Shown one piece after another: positions 1 to 8,683 of a stretch of DNA of 47,065 nt. The DNA lies in contig NZ_LXYR01000041.1 of assembly GCF_001650195.1 (NCBI RefSeq), positions 1-47,065 on the forward strand, given 5' to 3'. Position 1 is the first letter of the stretch. Each line of letters opens with the position of its first letter. Below the pieces are notes generated by a model. The model was not told where the DNA came from and ran no database searches. It worked only from the letters and a program-made list of their open reading frames with translations. A program made the position numbers and the translations under genes. Origin of the DNA: Phormidesmis priestleyi BC1401. Lineage in GTDB: Bacteria; Cyanobacteriota; Cyanobacteriia; Leptolyngbyales; Leptolyngbyaceae.

Positions 1-39
1 TGGCTATCCATCCGGTGCGCTTTGTTTCTAATCTGCACC

Positions 40-465
40 CTAGCTGATGGATAGCTTTTCTGTCCACGTCTGACCGCAAAAACTGTCCGAACTATTGTTA
101 ACTACCCAAATCAAGTTTTTATAAAATCTCTCGCGAGATGCTAGCTCCTCTTCACTCATGGGGGAGTTTTGAAATTCAACGAAGAGATTTTTATCAGTTC
201 GCACATCTGAAATGTGCCTTTCTTGGGTTACTTCGTCAAAGTGAACGACTTCTTGCCATTCCTCCGGATACAACGATTTCCAAGCTCTATGCCATTCTGT
301 CTCGTTTTCCCACCACCTATCGCAATGCTGTAGAGATTCGTGTGCCCAGTGCCATATCTTTCGTTTTCCACATTTAACTTGAGTAGGGCTAGCGCATACA
401 GGACAAATTCCCTTTCCTTTAGGAAACGGAGCAACTCTTTCTCCATCAAAAATTGAATATTTCAC
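40..465 (-). CDS. Mini CoiA-like nuclease-domain protein
   Basis: A 141-residue protein resembling the core of the competence protein CoiA family, whose members carry a PD-(D/E)XK nuclease fold. Visible features are a possible zinc site formed by the CPVC motif (Cys21, Cys24) with a following WHWAH segment, a helix beginning EWHRAWK near residue 57, and the likely catalytic strand with Asp87 in HISDVRT and Glu97/Gln99 in FVEFQNS. Classical CoiA proteins are about twice this length, so this is a compact stand-alone version that may lack the C-terminal region. It is transcribed towards the window edge and its downstream neighbour is not visible. Family membership is inferred from motifs; a role in DNA uptake is not shown by the sequence. 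Confidence 0.7.
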   Translation of the reverse strand: MKYSIFDGERVAPFPKGKGICPVCASPTQVKCGKRKIWHWAHESLQHCDRWWENETEWHRAWKSLYPEEWQEVVHFDEVTQERHISDVRTDKNLFVEFQNSPMSEEELASRERFYKNLIWVVNNSSDSFCGQTWTEKLSIS

Positions 466-512
466 AAACGTTAATTGCGGTACCTACTTAATACTTTTCT
501 GGCGCAAGTCCA

Positions 513-1013
513 TTAACTTCTTTGAGATCGCGGCACTACTTGTCTTTCTTGCTCCAGTTTGACTTTAAGATTCACCAGATCGTTGTCTTTGACGTTGAGT
601 TTGACGTTGATCTCGCGAATCCGCCGGGAGAGAATGCGAATGATATTGAGCGCGATTTCTGGAGTTTCGTCGATCGCTTCGTAGAGTTGTTGTTGAGTCA
701 ACACCAAACAATCACAGGCTTCTAAAGCCGTCACGGTTGCAGATCGTGGCTCTGCGTCAAAAAGTGACATCTCCCCAAAAAATTCACCTTTCTTTAACAG
801 AACCAAGTCTTGGTCGCCAATATGCACCCGCACCTGTCCTGCTGCCACCACATAGAGCGATCGTCCTTCTTGCCCCTGAGTGAAGATGACCTCTTTAGAG
901 TTAAACGAGTGTTCGTCCATAATCGATGCTAATCTCACCAAAAAGTCATCCCGAAGTTCCTGAAAAATGGGGACTCCTCGCACCAGTAATAATCGTTCAA
1001 AGCTGTTTAGCAT
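513..1013 (-). CDS. Cyclic nucleotide-binding domain protein
   Basis: A 166-residue single-domain protein of the CRP/cAMP-binding fold. The phosphate-binding cassette is clear at about residues 77-93 (GEFFGEMSLFDAEPRSATV) and keeps the Glu and Arg that bind the cyclic nucleotide ribose and phosphate in this family. No helix-turn-helix follows; the C-terminus (about 125-166) is a basic helical stretch rich in Lys, Val and Leu. It is therefore more likely a regulatory module than a transcription factor. It lies about 100 bp downstream of the transporter-HEAT gene on the same strand. An operon, and direct regulation of that membrane protein, are plausible but inferred. Confidence 0.85.
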   Translation of the reverse strand: MLNSFERLLLVRGVPIFQELRDDFLVRLASIMDEHSFNSKEVIFTQGQEGRSLYVVAAGQVRVHIGDQDLVLLKKGEFFGEMSLFDAEPRSATVTALEACDCLVLTQQQLYEAIDETPEIALNIIRILSRRIREINVKLNVKDNDLVNLKVKLEQERQVVPRSQRS

Positions 1014-1113
1014 AGCGGGTTATGGACGGACATCGCAGGCAAGAACCTGATTGAAGACTGATTTTGGTGAGTCAAAGATCTCTCCCAAATTTTACGGGCT
1101 GTTGCTGCGATCG

Positions 1114-4100
1114 CTACATGGGTCTCAATTCTCCCGTGCTGGGGATGTCATCATCCTCTAAATCGAGACGCGAAAACGAAACTTGCTCAAGCCTCAACGT
1201 TTCGAGCATTTGCTTAACTTGCACCAAAACAAGCCGATCGGGATCATTTTGCAGCATCGGTAAAATTCTGGCTAGAGCACTGGGCGATGCAAGTTGTAGA
1301 TAAGAGAGCACCGCCTCGCGGACAAAGCCTCGCGGATGATTGAGGCTAGACAAAATCTGATCGCTGGTGAGCCGACAGCGAGAATGCCGCGCCAGGTGAA
1401 AACAACACGCCAGCGACCAATCTGATAAGAAGTGACGCAAATCTAGCAGATGACGCACTCGATCGTCTGGGTTCATCGGCTCATAGGGGACTAAGCCCGA
1501 TAAACTTTGCAGCTTTTCACGATCGAGGGTGCGATCGAGCAGAGCCAGCAGCGCTTGTTTCGACGGAATATCGAGAGTGTTGTCTAAAATCTCTAAGCCT
1601 TGCGCCTGATTAGAGAGCGATCCTGACTGCAAGTTAAACGAGGCAACCTGAATCGTCCCCAAATCGTAGAGAAACTTCATCAGGAGAAATAACCGCTCAA
1701 TGGCATCCGTTGGCATATCGCGCAGCGCTCGTCGCAGAAAATCCGCTTCCTGTCCTTGAGCTCGCCCTGGCGCGAGATCCACCAAGGCGGCGTAGACTTG
1801 ACCAATCAACATAATCTCTTGGTCAATTAGTTGCTCAACGCCCCGCCGACCCAGCCGATCGAGCACAGCCTCAATGCCTCGCTCTTGAGGAATCTTGAGC
1901 AAAATTCGCAGAATGTTACGACGCGTCTCTCCCCACGAGGTCTTTAAGCGAGAAATCAGCAAGTCAATGGCTTCGGGTGTGCTAATTTGCCCGATCGCGC
2001 TCCAGGCATAGCTGCGAACTAAATCTGACTGGTGCATATCTTCCGCCAATCTTACTAACATCGGCAGGGCTTCATTTTCGAGCTTCACCAAGGCTTTTTG
2101 CGCCGCGTCTCGTGTAGATTTATAGCCCAAACCCCGCAGCAGCGACGGATAATATTCTTCGAGTCGAGTGGCTCCGATCGCCTCCAACACCGCGCATCTG
2201 ACTTGCAGCGATCGGTCTTGCAACAGATTGGGGATATAGAGCCGTAATGCCTGTAGATATAGCGCTTCACCCAGCGCACGACAGCCCATCACTCGCTCTT
2301 GTCGCTGTTGGTGGGTCAGCATCAATCTGAGAGAATTGGTCGCTTCTGCCTTCTGTGTAGGCGTACCGCGACGCAGCATTAACGAAGCCGCCGTGCCGCG
2401 AATAACCGGGTCTATGTTTGGAGGCAGATAGGATTGCAGTTGCCGCATATCAGGGTCTGCATCCGTCAGCCAAACATAGCGCAGCGCAACTGCCATCACT
2501 TCAGGAGTCGGCTTTTGAGCAATCAACGTCCGCACATCCCCCAAATAAGCCGAGTTGGGATAGTTGAGCATCACTTCTAAGCTTTTTTGCTGCAAACTAG
2601 GTGGAAGTTTGTCAAGCAATGGAGACAGCACCTCGCCCACGTTTTTGAGATCGATTTGACTGAGAAGCTCAATGCACGATCGCTTATCGGCTTCCGCTCC
2701 GGGCTTCTCTAACGACTCAATGACGGCTCTCCTCAGTTCTCGCAGATCGATGTCAGAGCCACTGAGCTTGCCGCGCCCTGCATCAAATACGAGCAAGCCC
2801 AGATAATCTTTCTTCAAGCGGTGAATCGTCCACAGCCAAAACAGCCCCAGCACAATCACCACCGCAAAAATGGTGAAGTTTAGCACCCCAACCCCGTTGC
2901 CCTTTTGAAAATAGACCATCAGCAGCAGCGCAACTCCTGCCCCTCCGGTCGCAAGAGGCTCTGCAACGCCCCGCACTTTAGCTTGTAGACCGCCCCTAAG
3001 CATTTCTGGAATGGGCTGAAATAAAACAGGACTGATGCTCGCAAATAGCGTGTAGTGCAGCAATTCGTAGAGAAACTTGCGGATGACTAAACCCCAAAAG
3101 AGCAAAATCCATCCTTTAGTAACAACACTGCAAACGACGAGTCCGATCGTCAGCACAATAATCACGATCGGCAGCGCCATCACCGTATTAAACACGCCGA
3201 CCCGCTCAATCACTCGACTCGAAAACATCCACTGCCCAGCTAGCTCACAGATGCCTAACACGCCGTTGAGAACCGAGAGAAAACTGGCAATCTTGTCGCC
3301 TTGGGCTGCATATCCAGGCTGTTGTTCTAGCAGGCTGAGAAACTGGAAATCGACTAACAGCAATATCACCTGCGCCATCACAAAAAAGAGGATCAGCAGC
3401 CTCACATAGTCCTTCATTTCGCCTCTCACTCGGCTGAGGATGGCATCTGATTGCCGCTCTTGACGACGACGATCGGGAAACGATTGCCGATAGGTTTGAC
3501 TTAAATAAGATAAAACCACAGCTCCCAAGATCATCATGCAAAACGAGAACAGGATGACCGTGGGCAAGCCCTGAGATCGAGGCAGCAGGGTAAGGACGAT
3601 CGGCAGCGAAAAGCCACTGATGATATCTGCTAGCAGCACCCCGCTACTGATCAGGGGATAGGTTCGCTTGATCTCTCGGATGTTAAATAATTGGTTTGCC
3701 ACGATCGAGGTGTTGAGATCATTCAGCACATAGATCGCTTCTAGCCACAGCCGCAGCAGCAGCACGGTCGTTTTGAAAACAGCAACTCCACTGATCAGCG
3801 TCACCTCTGGGAAACTCAGCCCGCAATAAAATAGGATCAGGGGCAGTGTCATCAGCAGCGCGATCAAAACGATGACGCGTCGCAGAGGCAAAAATCGCTG
3901 CATCCAGGAATAGAGGAACCCCAAGCCGACGCTGATCACAGAACTGGCGATGTAGATTTTGGGTAGAGCATCTGCCCCAAACTGTTCTAAAAATAGCCCA
4001 ACTGCGCTGGCTTCTAGCCACATCAGCCCGATCGAGGTAATCGTGTAAAACGTAAACATCACGAACGTTCGTTTACTCTCTTCGGGGCGAAGGTTAATCC

Positions 4101-4158
4101 ATCGCAAGAGCTTCCGTCCGATTCCATTTCTGGCAGCATGTTGATCGATCAATTCCAT
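1114..4158 (-). CDS. MFS/NTT-like transporter fused to HEAT repeats
   Basis: A 1014-residue membrane protein. Roughly residues 25-440 form about twelve hydrophobic segments like those of major facilitator or ATP/ADP-translocase-like (NTT) carriers. The rest is soluble and helical, with repeated short helix pairs (for example GATRLEEYYPSLLRGLGYKS and AWSAIGQISTPEAIDLLI) typical of HEAT repeats. The long helical tail suggests a cytoplasmic protein-docking platform. The substrate is not evident from sequence. The downstream gene encodes a lone cyclic-nucleotide-binding domain; in some bacteria such domains are fused to Npt/HEAT proteins, so the two genes may form a split version of one system. 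The ATG start is followed by a plausible cytoplasmic N-terminus. Confidence 0.8.
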   Translation of the reverse strand: MELIDQHAARNGIGRKLLRWINLRPEESKRTFVMFTFYTITSIGLMWLEASAVGLFLEQFGADALPKIYIASSVISVGLGFLYSWMQRFLPLRRVIVLIALLMTLPLILFYCGLSFPEVTLISGVAVFKTTVLLLRLWLEAIYVLNDLNTSIVANQLFNIREIKRTYPLISSGVLLADIISGFSLPIVLTLLPRSQGLPTVILFSFCMMILGAVVLSYLSQTYRQSFPDRRRQERQSDAILSRVRGEMKDYVRLLILFFVMAQVILLLVDFQFLSLLEQQPGYAAQGDKIASFLSVLNGVLGICELAGQWMFSSRVIERVGVFNTVMALPIVIIVLTIGLVVCSVVTKGWILLFWGLVIRKFLYELLHYTLFASISPVLFQPIPEMLRGGLQAKVRGVAEPLATGGAGVALLLMVYFQKGNGVGVLNFTIFAVVIVLGLFWLWTIHRLKKDYLGLLVFDAGRGKLSGSDIDLRELRRAVIESLEKPGAEADKRSCIELLSQIDLKNVGEVLSPLLDKLPPSLQQKSLEVMLNYPNSAYLGDVRTLIAQKPTPEVMAVALRYVWLTDADPDMRQLQSYLPPNIDPVIRGTAASLMLRRGTPTQKAEATNSLRLMLTHQQRQERVMGCRALGEALYLQALRLYIPNLLQDRSLQVRCAVLEAIGATRLEEYYPSLLRGLGYKSTRDAAQKALVKLENEALPMLVRLAEDMHQSDLVRSYAWSAIGQISTPEAIDLLISRLKTSWGETRRNILRILLKIPQERGIEAVLDRLGRRGVEQLIDQEIMLIGQVYAALVDLAPGRAQGQEADFLRRALRDMPTDAIERLFLLMKFLYDLGTIQVASFNLQSGSLSNQAQGLEILDNTLDIPSKQALLALLDRTLDREKLQSLSGLVPYEPMNPDDRVRHLLDLRHFLSDWSLACCFHLARHSRCRLTSDQILSSLNHPRGFVREAVLSYLQLASPSALARILPMLQNDPDRLVLVQVKQMLETLRLEQVSFSRLDLEDDDIPSTGELRPM

Positions 4159-4494
4159 GAAGCGTTGTGTCCCGTACCGTGTTTTCGACGCGTCCCTGTT
4201 AAGACTTTACAGACAACCTCAGTATGCGGCGAACCCGGTGTGAGAATCTTAGGAGAATTCTGGAGGTCTTTTAGAGATGGCACCGCAGTTTTACGGGGCG
4301 ATCGCCACATATTCCTTGATAAGATTCCCAAACCGAGCGAAATTCTTGCGCCAAACTCGGAGGCAACCTTATAAAGGTTCACGAATCCTACACGATCGCT
4401 CCCCGTTGGTTAACGCTCTAGTTTGCCTAGCCCAAGCGAATAAGGAACTCCTATTCATTGCGTTCGTCCGCGGTAAGGAAATGCTCCTGAGAAA
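4159..4494. other. Intergenic region between divergent genes
   Basis: These 336 bases separate the divergent transporter-HEAT gene and the small secreted protein gene. They must hold both promoters, but no confident -35/-10 pair or operator was recognised. Open frames crossing the region have no recognisable protein features. Confidence 0.4.
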
Positions 4495-4923
4495 ATGTTA
4501 TCTAAAAGCGTTCTGTTCGCCTTGGTTACGATTCTTGTGCCGGGGTCTGCCATTGCTGACTGTGTGAATCTTGCAGATGGCACGATCACGCCAATCAAAG
4601 TTAAAAGCTGTCAGGCAATCAACGGCGCAACACATCCGAAAGTTCTCAAAAGTGGAGATATCAGCAAGTTCATAAGCAGCCGCAGTCGCCCTTACTGGGA
4701 CTACAAAGCAGCCTACACAGGCGCATTAGTGACCGACGCGGCAGATCTGGTTTGGATGTACACGTCTAGCGCTTCCAATCCCTGTAAAAGCTTCACCAAA
4801 AGCAAACCTGTTCGGATGCGAACCTACTCTACCTGCTGCGATACAGGCTCTTGGGGCAAGTGCGTCTTGGGTGGGAAGTGGCTAGGAGACGTGAAAGGAA
4901 AGCGGATTGATGCTTTTCAGTAG
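4495..4923 (+). CDS. Small secreted cysteine-containing protein, unknown
   Basis: I do not recognise the family. The 142-residue product begins with a good Sec signal peptide (Lys4, a hydrophobic stretch to about residue 17, then GSAIA before a likely cleavage at residue 21). The mature part of about 120 residues has several cysteines (DC, SC, NPC, TCCDTG, KC), suggesting a disulfide-stabilised periplasmic or extracellular protein. It has many Lys, Ser and Thr residues and no membrane segment after the signal. It stands alone, with a bidirectional hairpin terminator immediately downstream. An upstream in-frame start was not preferred because the signal peptide begins cleanly at this ATG. Confidence 0.6.
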   Translation: MLSKSVLFALVTILVPGSAIADCVNLADGTITPIKVKSCQAINGATHPKVLKSGDISKFISSRSRPYWDYKAAYTGALVTDAADLVWMYTSSASNPCKSFTKSKPVRMRTYSTCCDTGSWGKCVLGGKWLGDVKGKRIDAFQ

Positions 4924-4950
4924 TTTTCCCGAACGATCGCTCTGAACAAA

Positions 4951-4987
4951 AAAGGTATCGGAGTTTTCACCTCTCCAATACCCTTTT
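4951..4987. terminator. Bidirectional hairpin terminator
   Basis: GGTATCGGAG (4954-4963) pairs with CTCCAATACC (4973-4982) apart from one mismatch. It has an A-run on its left and a T-run on its right, between the convergent secreted-protein gene and infC. It could end transcription from both sides. Confidence 0.7.
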
Positions 4988-5014
4988 CATTTTCTAAAAA
5001 ATAGCGAAATCGGC

Positions 5015-5551
5015 TTACTTCTTGGGAGCCATCAGCATCATCATGTTGCGCCCTTCTTTTTTAGGAGCTTGCTGCACTTCGGCAATTTCTTGCAAATCGG
5101 TTGCCATGCGTTTGAGCAACTCTTCTGCCAAATCGCTGTGCTGGATCTCGCGACCCCGAAACATAATCGTGGCTTTTACCTTATCGCCAGCTTTTAAGAA
5201 ACGCTCTGCTTGATTGATTCGCACATTGTAGTCGTGCTCCTCAATTTTGTAGCGCATCTTCACTTCTTTCACGTCTACAGTGTGCTGCTTTTTCTTAGCT
5301 TCTTTTGCTTTTTTCTCTTGCTCAAACTTGTGTTTCCCGTAGTCTACGATTTTGCACACGGGGGGATCGGCTTTGTCACTGACCAAAACCAGGTCGAGTT
5401 CCTTCTCGTCGGCAAGTTGCATCGCTTCACGAGAAGACATGATTCCTAGCTGTGAGCCGTCTGAGCCAATCACTCTGACGGTAGGGAAACGAATGCGTTC
5501 ATTGATAACGGGAATGTCTCGGTTAGGTCTTTTCTCAATCAGAGGCGCCAT
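5015..5551 (-). CDS. infC: Translation initiation factor IF-3
   Basis: A full-length IF-3 of 178 residues, which binds the 30S subunit, prevents premature 50S joining and checks initiator tRNA and codon choice. The N-terminal domain begins [13 protein letters not shown] and includes the conserved [18 protein letters not shown] segment. A basic helical linker ([11 protein letters not shown]) follows, then the C-terminal domain with [12 protein letters not shown] and [10 protein letters not shown]. Two in-frame TAA codons lie directly upstream of the ATG, so translation cannot start earlier. infC often uses rare start codons, so a downstream ATT is a minor alternative. It is convergent with the secreted-protein gene. 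Confidence 0.97.
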   Translation of the reverse strand: MAPLIEKRPNRDIPVINERIRFPTVRVIGSDGSQLGIMSSREAMQLADEKELDLVLVSDKADPPVCKIVDYGKHKFEQEKKAKEAKKKQHTVDVKEVKMRYKIEEHDYNVRINQAERFLKAGDKVKATIMFRGREIQHSDLAEELLKRMATDLQEIAEVQQAPKKEGRNMMMLMAPKK

Positions 5552-5862
5552 TAATTATTATTGTGGAGGGTAAGGTTAACAACGAAGAGAAGCAGTCAGC
5601 CGATAAAATCAGACCAATAGCAAATCAAAACAGACCGGGGTTAGCCGTTGATGCAGAGGTCAATATCGGTTTACGGTGAGAACTGTATCCGACATTCTAC
5701 TCACTCTGGTCTAATTTCTCTCTAGTTCTTAACTTAAATTCTAACCGATGGGAGACCAGAGTGGGGACGGGCAACCAATCGATACAAAACGGTCTGCTCT
5801 AAACGCCTGTCAAACCTCCTAGAATGAGGGCAAAGATGGGAAACTGAAGCGCTGAGGAAATC
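5552..5862. other. infC / hydrolase intergenic region with 11-bp inverted repeat
   Basis: These 311 bases lie between divergent infC and the hydrolase gene. The only clear structure is a perfect inverted repeat, CACTCTGGTCT (5702-5712) against AGACCAGAGTG (5753-5763), with a 40-base loop. It could be an operator pair, a leader structure or the ends of a small element remnant. Confidence 0.5.
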
Positions 5863-6804
5863 GTGACAACCTCTTTACATTGGCGGCAGCGGGTCGGGAG
5901 TCAGCGAGATTGGGTGTGGCGCGGGTGGCAGACTCGATATACCTACATTCGATCGGGTCGGGCTGGAGAGAATCCTCCGCTGATGTTGCTGCACGGGTTT
6001 GGGGCATCGATCGGGCATTGGCGACAAAATCTATCTGTTTTGGGTGAGCATCACACGGTTTATGCGATCGATATGTTGGGCTTTGGGGCATCAGAAAAAG
6101 CGATCGCGCCCTACAATGTCGCGCTCTGGGTTGAGCAGGTTTATGATTTTTGGAAGACATTTGTAAACAAGCCGATCGTGCTGATTGGCAACTCAATCGG
6201 GTCTCTGGTCTGCATGGCGGCGGCGGCATCTCACCCGGATATGGTGTGCGGGTTGGTGATGCTTAATTTGCCTGATCCCTCGATCGAAGAAGAGATGATT
6301 CCTGAGCCGCTGCGTCCGGTGGTGGCGACGATTAAAAGTTGGGTGGCATCGCCTCTGGTGCTGAATCTGCTGTTTCAGCTAGTGCGGAAGCCAGGAGGGG
6401 TGAAGCGCTGGGCATCGCTGGCTTATGCAAACTCTGATGCGGTGACGGATGAGTTGGTTGAGATTTTGCTGGGAGCGACTGAAGATCGGGGATCGGCACG
6501 GGCATTTTGTGCAATTTTTCGAGCGATCATGGCTCCTAAATTTGGTCCCAGTGTGAAGAAGACGCTACCCGAATTGCAGATTCCGATGCTGTTGCTGTGG
6601 GGTAAGAACGATCGGATGATTCCGCCAAGTTTGGCGACTCAGTTTGGTGGTTACAGTCCCAATCTAAAAGTCGTCGAGATTGAGAATGCGGGTCACTGTC
6701 TGCACGATGAAGCGCCTGAGCAAGTCAACCCAGAGATTTTAAACTGGATTGCATCGCTACCTAATGGAAGGGGGTTTGTTGATAGGGCGATTGCATCTAA
6801 TTGA
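5863..6804 (+). CDS. Alpha/beta hydrolase
   Basis: A 313-residue alpha/beta-hydrolase-fold enzyme starting at GTG. The oxyanion-side motif LLHGFGASIGHW lies near residue 43, and the nucleophile elbow GNSIGS (serine near residue 110) fits G-x-S-x-G. The acid lies in the LLLWGKNDRMIPP segment, and the histidine in ENAGHCLHDEAPEQVNP near the C-terminus. This is the family that includes cyanobacterial and plastid esterase or dehalogenase-like hydrolases; the substrate cannot be read from sequence. It is a single gene with no same-strand partner. The GTG start is chosen because it opens directly onto the conserved W-rich N-terminus. Confidence 0.9.
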   Translation: MTTSLHWRQRVGSQRDWVWRGWQTRYTYIRSGRAGENPPLMLLHGFGASIGHWRQNLSVLGEHHTVYAIDMLGFGASEKAIAPYNVALWVEQVYDFWKTFVNKPIVLIGNSIGSLVCMAAAASHPDMVCGLVMLNLPDPSIEEEMIPEPLRPVVATIKSWVASPLVLNLLFQLVRKPGGVKRWASLAYANSDAVTDELVEILLGATEDRGSARAFCAIFRAIMAPKFGPSVKKTLPELQIPMLLLWGKNDRMIPPSLATQFGGYSPNLKVVEIENAGHCLHDEAPEQVNPEILNWIASLPNGRGFVDRAIASN

Positions 6805-6919
6805 AGATAGAGTGTGCTCTTTAATGAGCGAAACAATCTATCTTGCCCGCGTTCGGAGTCATACATAAGCAAGATGCCCATACCACCTCAGGCATATAAG
6901 AGGCTTTACTTTTCTTGAC

Positions 6920-7276
6920 CTACTTGTACTGAGCAATCGTTTTGCCCGTCTCAGCATCAAACACCCAATAGTAGAATGATATCTTTTTGGAAGTTGGATA
7001 AAGGAGTCCATTTTCCTCTCGAAAATCACTGTCCCATACTGCTCGCATCTTCATGATGTAGACAATGTGTTCTGGCTTGAGGTTAAGCTTCAGACTGGAG
7101 AGTTGACGTTTTGCGTCTGTCCGCATCAGTTCTCCCCACGTGGTCGCTCTTCGTTCGACTTCGCTTTCTTCTGCTGAAGGAGGTCCTGGTCTCGATATTT
7201 GATCAAGGGGGATTAATTTAGCTTGAGGGATAGGAGTACAAGCTATTAGTATCGCGTTCAATGCTAGGTCAATCAT
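6920..7276 (-). CDS. Small putative exported protein, unknown
   Basis: A 118-residue protein of unknown family. The first 13 residues are hydrophobic and end in LIAC, which resembles a lipobox, but no basic residue precedes them, so lipoprotein export is uncertain. The C-terminal half ends with a strand-rich segment containing the words VFDAETG and TIAQYK. The upstream gene also carries DAETG near its C-terminus, suggesting the two share a small domain. Its start lies 2 bases beyond the stop of that gene, so the pair is very probably co-transcribed. Confidence 0.55.
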   Translation of the reverse strand: MIDLALNAILIACTPIPQAKLIPLDQISRPGPPSAEESEVERRATTWGELMRTDAKRQLSSLKLNLKPEHIVYIMKMRAVWDSDFREENGLLYPTSKKISFYYWVFDAETGKTIAQYK

Positions 7277-7278
7277 CG

Positions 7279-7764
7279 TTATTTGGCGGGTGAGTTGGGC
7301 GTGACACCAGGAATCGGAGCCGTGACAATCACATAGAGAAGATCTCCAGTTTCTGCATCGATTGCCTGATTAACAGTTGCATTCTTGTAAATGATTCCAG
7401 ACTTAACTTCGACTTGATCTTGAGTGGATTCGACTTGAAAGATTTGTCGGTCTGGATCAATGCCATAAAGCTTTTCACCAGGGTTAAATTTCTCTTGAGT
7501 GAAAGTTTTCCAATCGCTCAATTTGCGGCTTTTGATTTTCCCACGACCGACCGCACGATCTGTTTCCTCTTCTAGCCGCTTTAGCTGATTTGGTTTAAGA
7601 TACTTATTCGCTTTACGAACGGTTGAAGCGGTCTGGACGGGCGTAGTCGGGCTTGTTGGTTCCATAGTACTCCCGCTCCCTTGGGCATTAGTACTATGAA
7701 GCGATGCAATACCTAGAGTGATTGCGAAAGCAGTGGCGGCAATGAGTAAGTTGATAGGTTTCAT
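7279..7764 (-). CDS. Exported hypothetical protein
   Basis: A 161-residue protein with a clear Sec signal peptide (MKPINLLIAATAFAITLGIA, then a likely cut after SHSTNA at about residue 27). A Ser/Thr/Pro-rich low-complexity linker follows, then a basic helical patch, then a C-terminal beta-rich domain with QAIDAETGDLLYVIVTAP. No catalytic motif was recognised. It precedes the 118-residue gene by 2 bases and follows the frameshifted secreted gene by 8 bases, so the three form one compact unit on the minus strand. It is probably periplasmic. Confidence 0.6.
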   Translation of the reverse strand: MKPINLLIAATAFAITLGIASLHSTNAQGSGSTMEPTSPTTPVQTASTVRKANKYLKPNQLKRLEEETDRAVGRGKIKSRKLSDWKTFTQEKFNPGEKLYGIDPDRQIFQVESTQDQVEVKSGIIYKNATVNQAIDAETGDLLYVIVTAPIPGVTPNSPAK

Positions 7765-7772
7765 GACTGAAT

Positions 7773-8598
7773 TTAGCGAGTAAAGGTAACACGAGCATCA
7801 GGCGTTGAAGAGAAGGTTGATCTCCCATTTGCCACAGAAGCATTGCCAGTAATCGGGTTAGAGTCGATGCTAATGACATTGGTTTGATTGATAGGTCGCC
7901 AGGTATTGCTTGTGTCGAGATATTTCAAGTTGCGGATCATCGTACCGCTCCTAAAAGAGACACTACTGTCTTTGATCTCCAACCCAGCATCAATCCTGCT
8001 TGATGAGGTTGGGTAGTAAATCTTGACGTTTCTATCTATGCAGCGAAAAGCGGCTGTTGTGTAAACTGATTGCCCATCGATTCTGACTTCCCAATTGCTG
8101 CTTCCCGTTGCTACGGGCTGAATTTGATAGCTATGTTCACCAGTTGGATTTTGAGTGCCAATGGGAATAGCTCGAAATTCGTTGTAGAGATAAGTATTGA
8201 CGTATGCCACACCCACAAAGTGCCCTGAATGCGACTTATATTGTGGATTGTAAGTGACAGGACTATTTGGATCGTTAGCCACGGGGCTGTCGTTGAGGAT
8301 GGATGCTCTTGTTTGACCTGCCTCTACCCAGCATTGAGCCTCCGGATCTTTACCATCATCTAATGTCAACCAGATTTCTTTGTTCAACCCTCGGTTCGTT
8401 AGGTCGATGTTATGTTAGATCCTCTTGACCGTTAGAGAGAATGGCAAATGCTCCTCTATAGGTAGCGACATTCGGAGTTACAGCCTTTACTCCAAAGAAG
8501 ATCCTGTTTATCTGAGCGCTAAGTATTCGCTGTGACATAGACAACGAGAGAGCCAGCCCAATCCCAACCGATGCACTGATTAGATAACTTAACTTCAC
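7773..8598 (-). pseudogene. Secreted hypothetical protein gene, frameshifted
   Basis: Two abutting open frames read as one protein. The first (8598-8410, GTG start) encodes a signal peptide and about 30 mature residues ending NGQEDLT-stop. The second (8387-7773) opens only at a TTG and continues LNKEIWLTLDDGKDPEAQCW with no start signal of its own. Removing one T from ACATAAC at about 8412 joins them as EDLTNIDLTNRGLNKEIW and gives one frame of about 274 residues. The family is unknown; the mature part is beta-rich with two cysteines. It could be a true frameshift mutation, a sequencing error or a phase-variable site. It heads the three-gene unit of exported proteins. Confidence 0.6.
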
Positions 8599-8683
8599 AG
8601 AGAAATTCCAAATTTTTCCCTGAGTTTAGCATCTATACTAACTTTGTTACAAAAATAACATTCAGCAGTAGGGCATTCACATC

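Noticed and set aside
4277-4567. Open frame overlapping the secreted-protein gene
   Set aside because: It is out of frame with the better supported signal-peptide gene and shows no protein features.
6804-6844. AAGATAGA/TCTATCTT as a terminator after the hydrolase gene
   Set aside because: The loop is 25 bases and no T-run follows; too weak to call.
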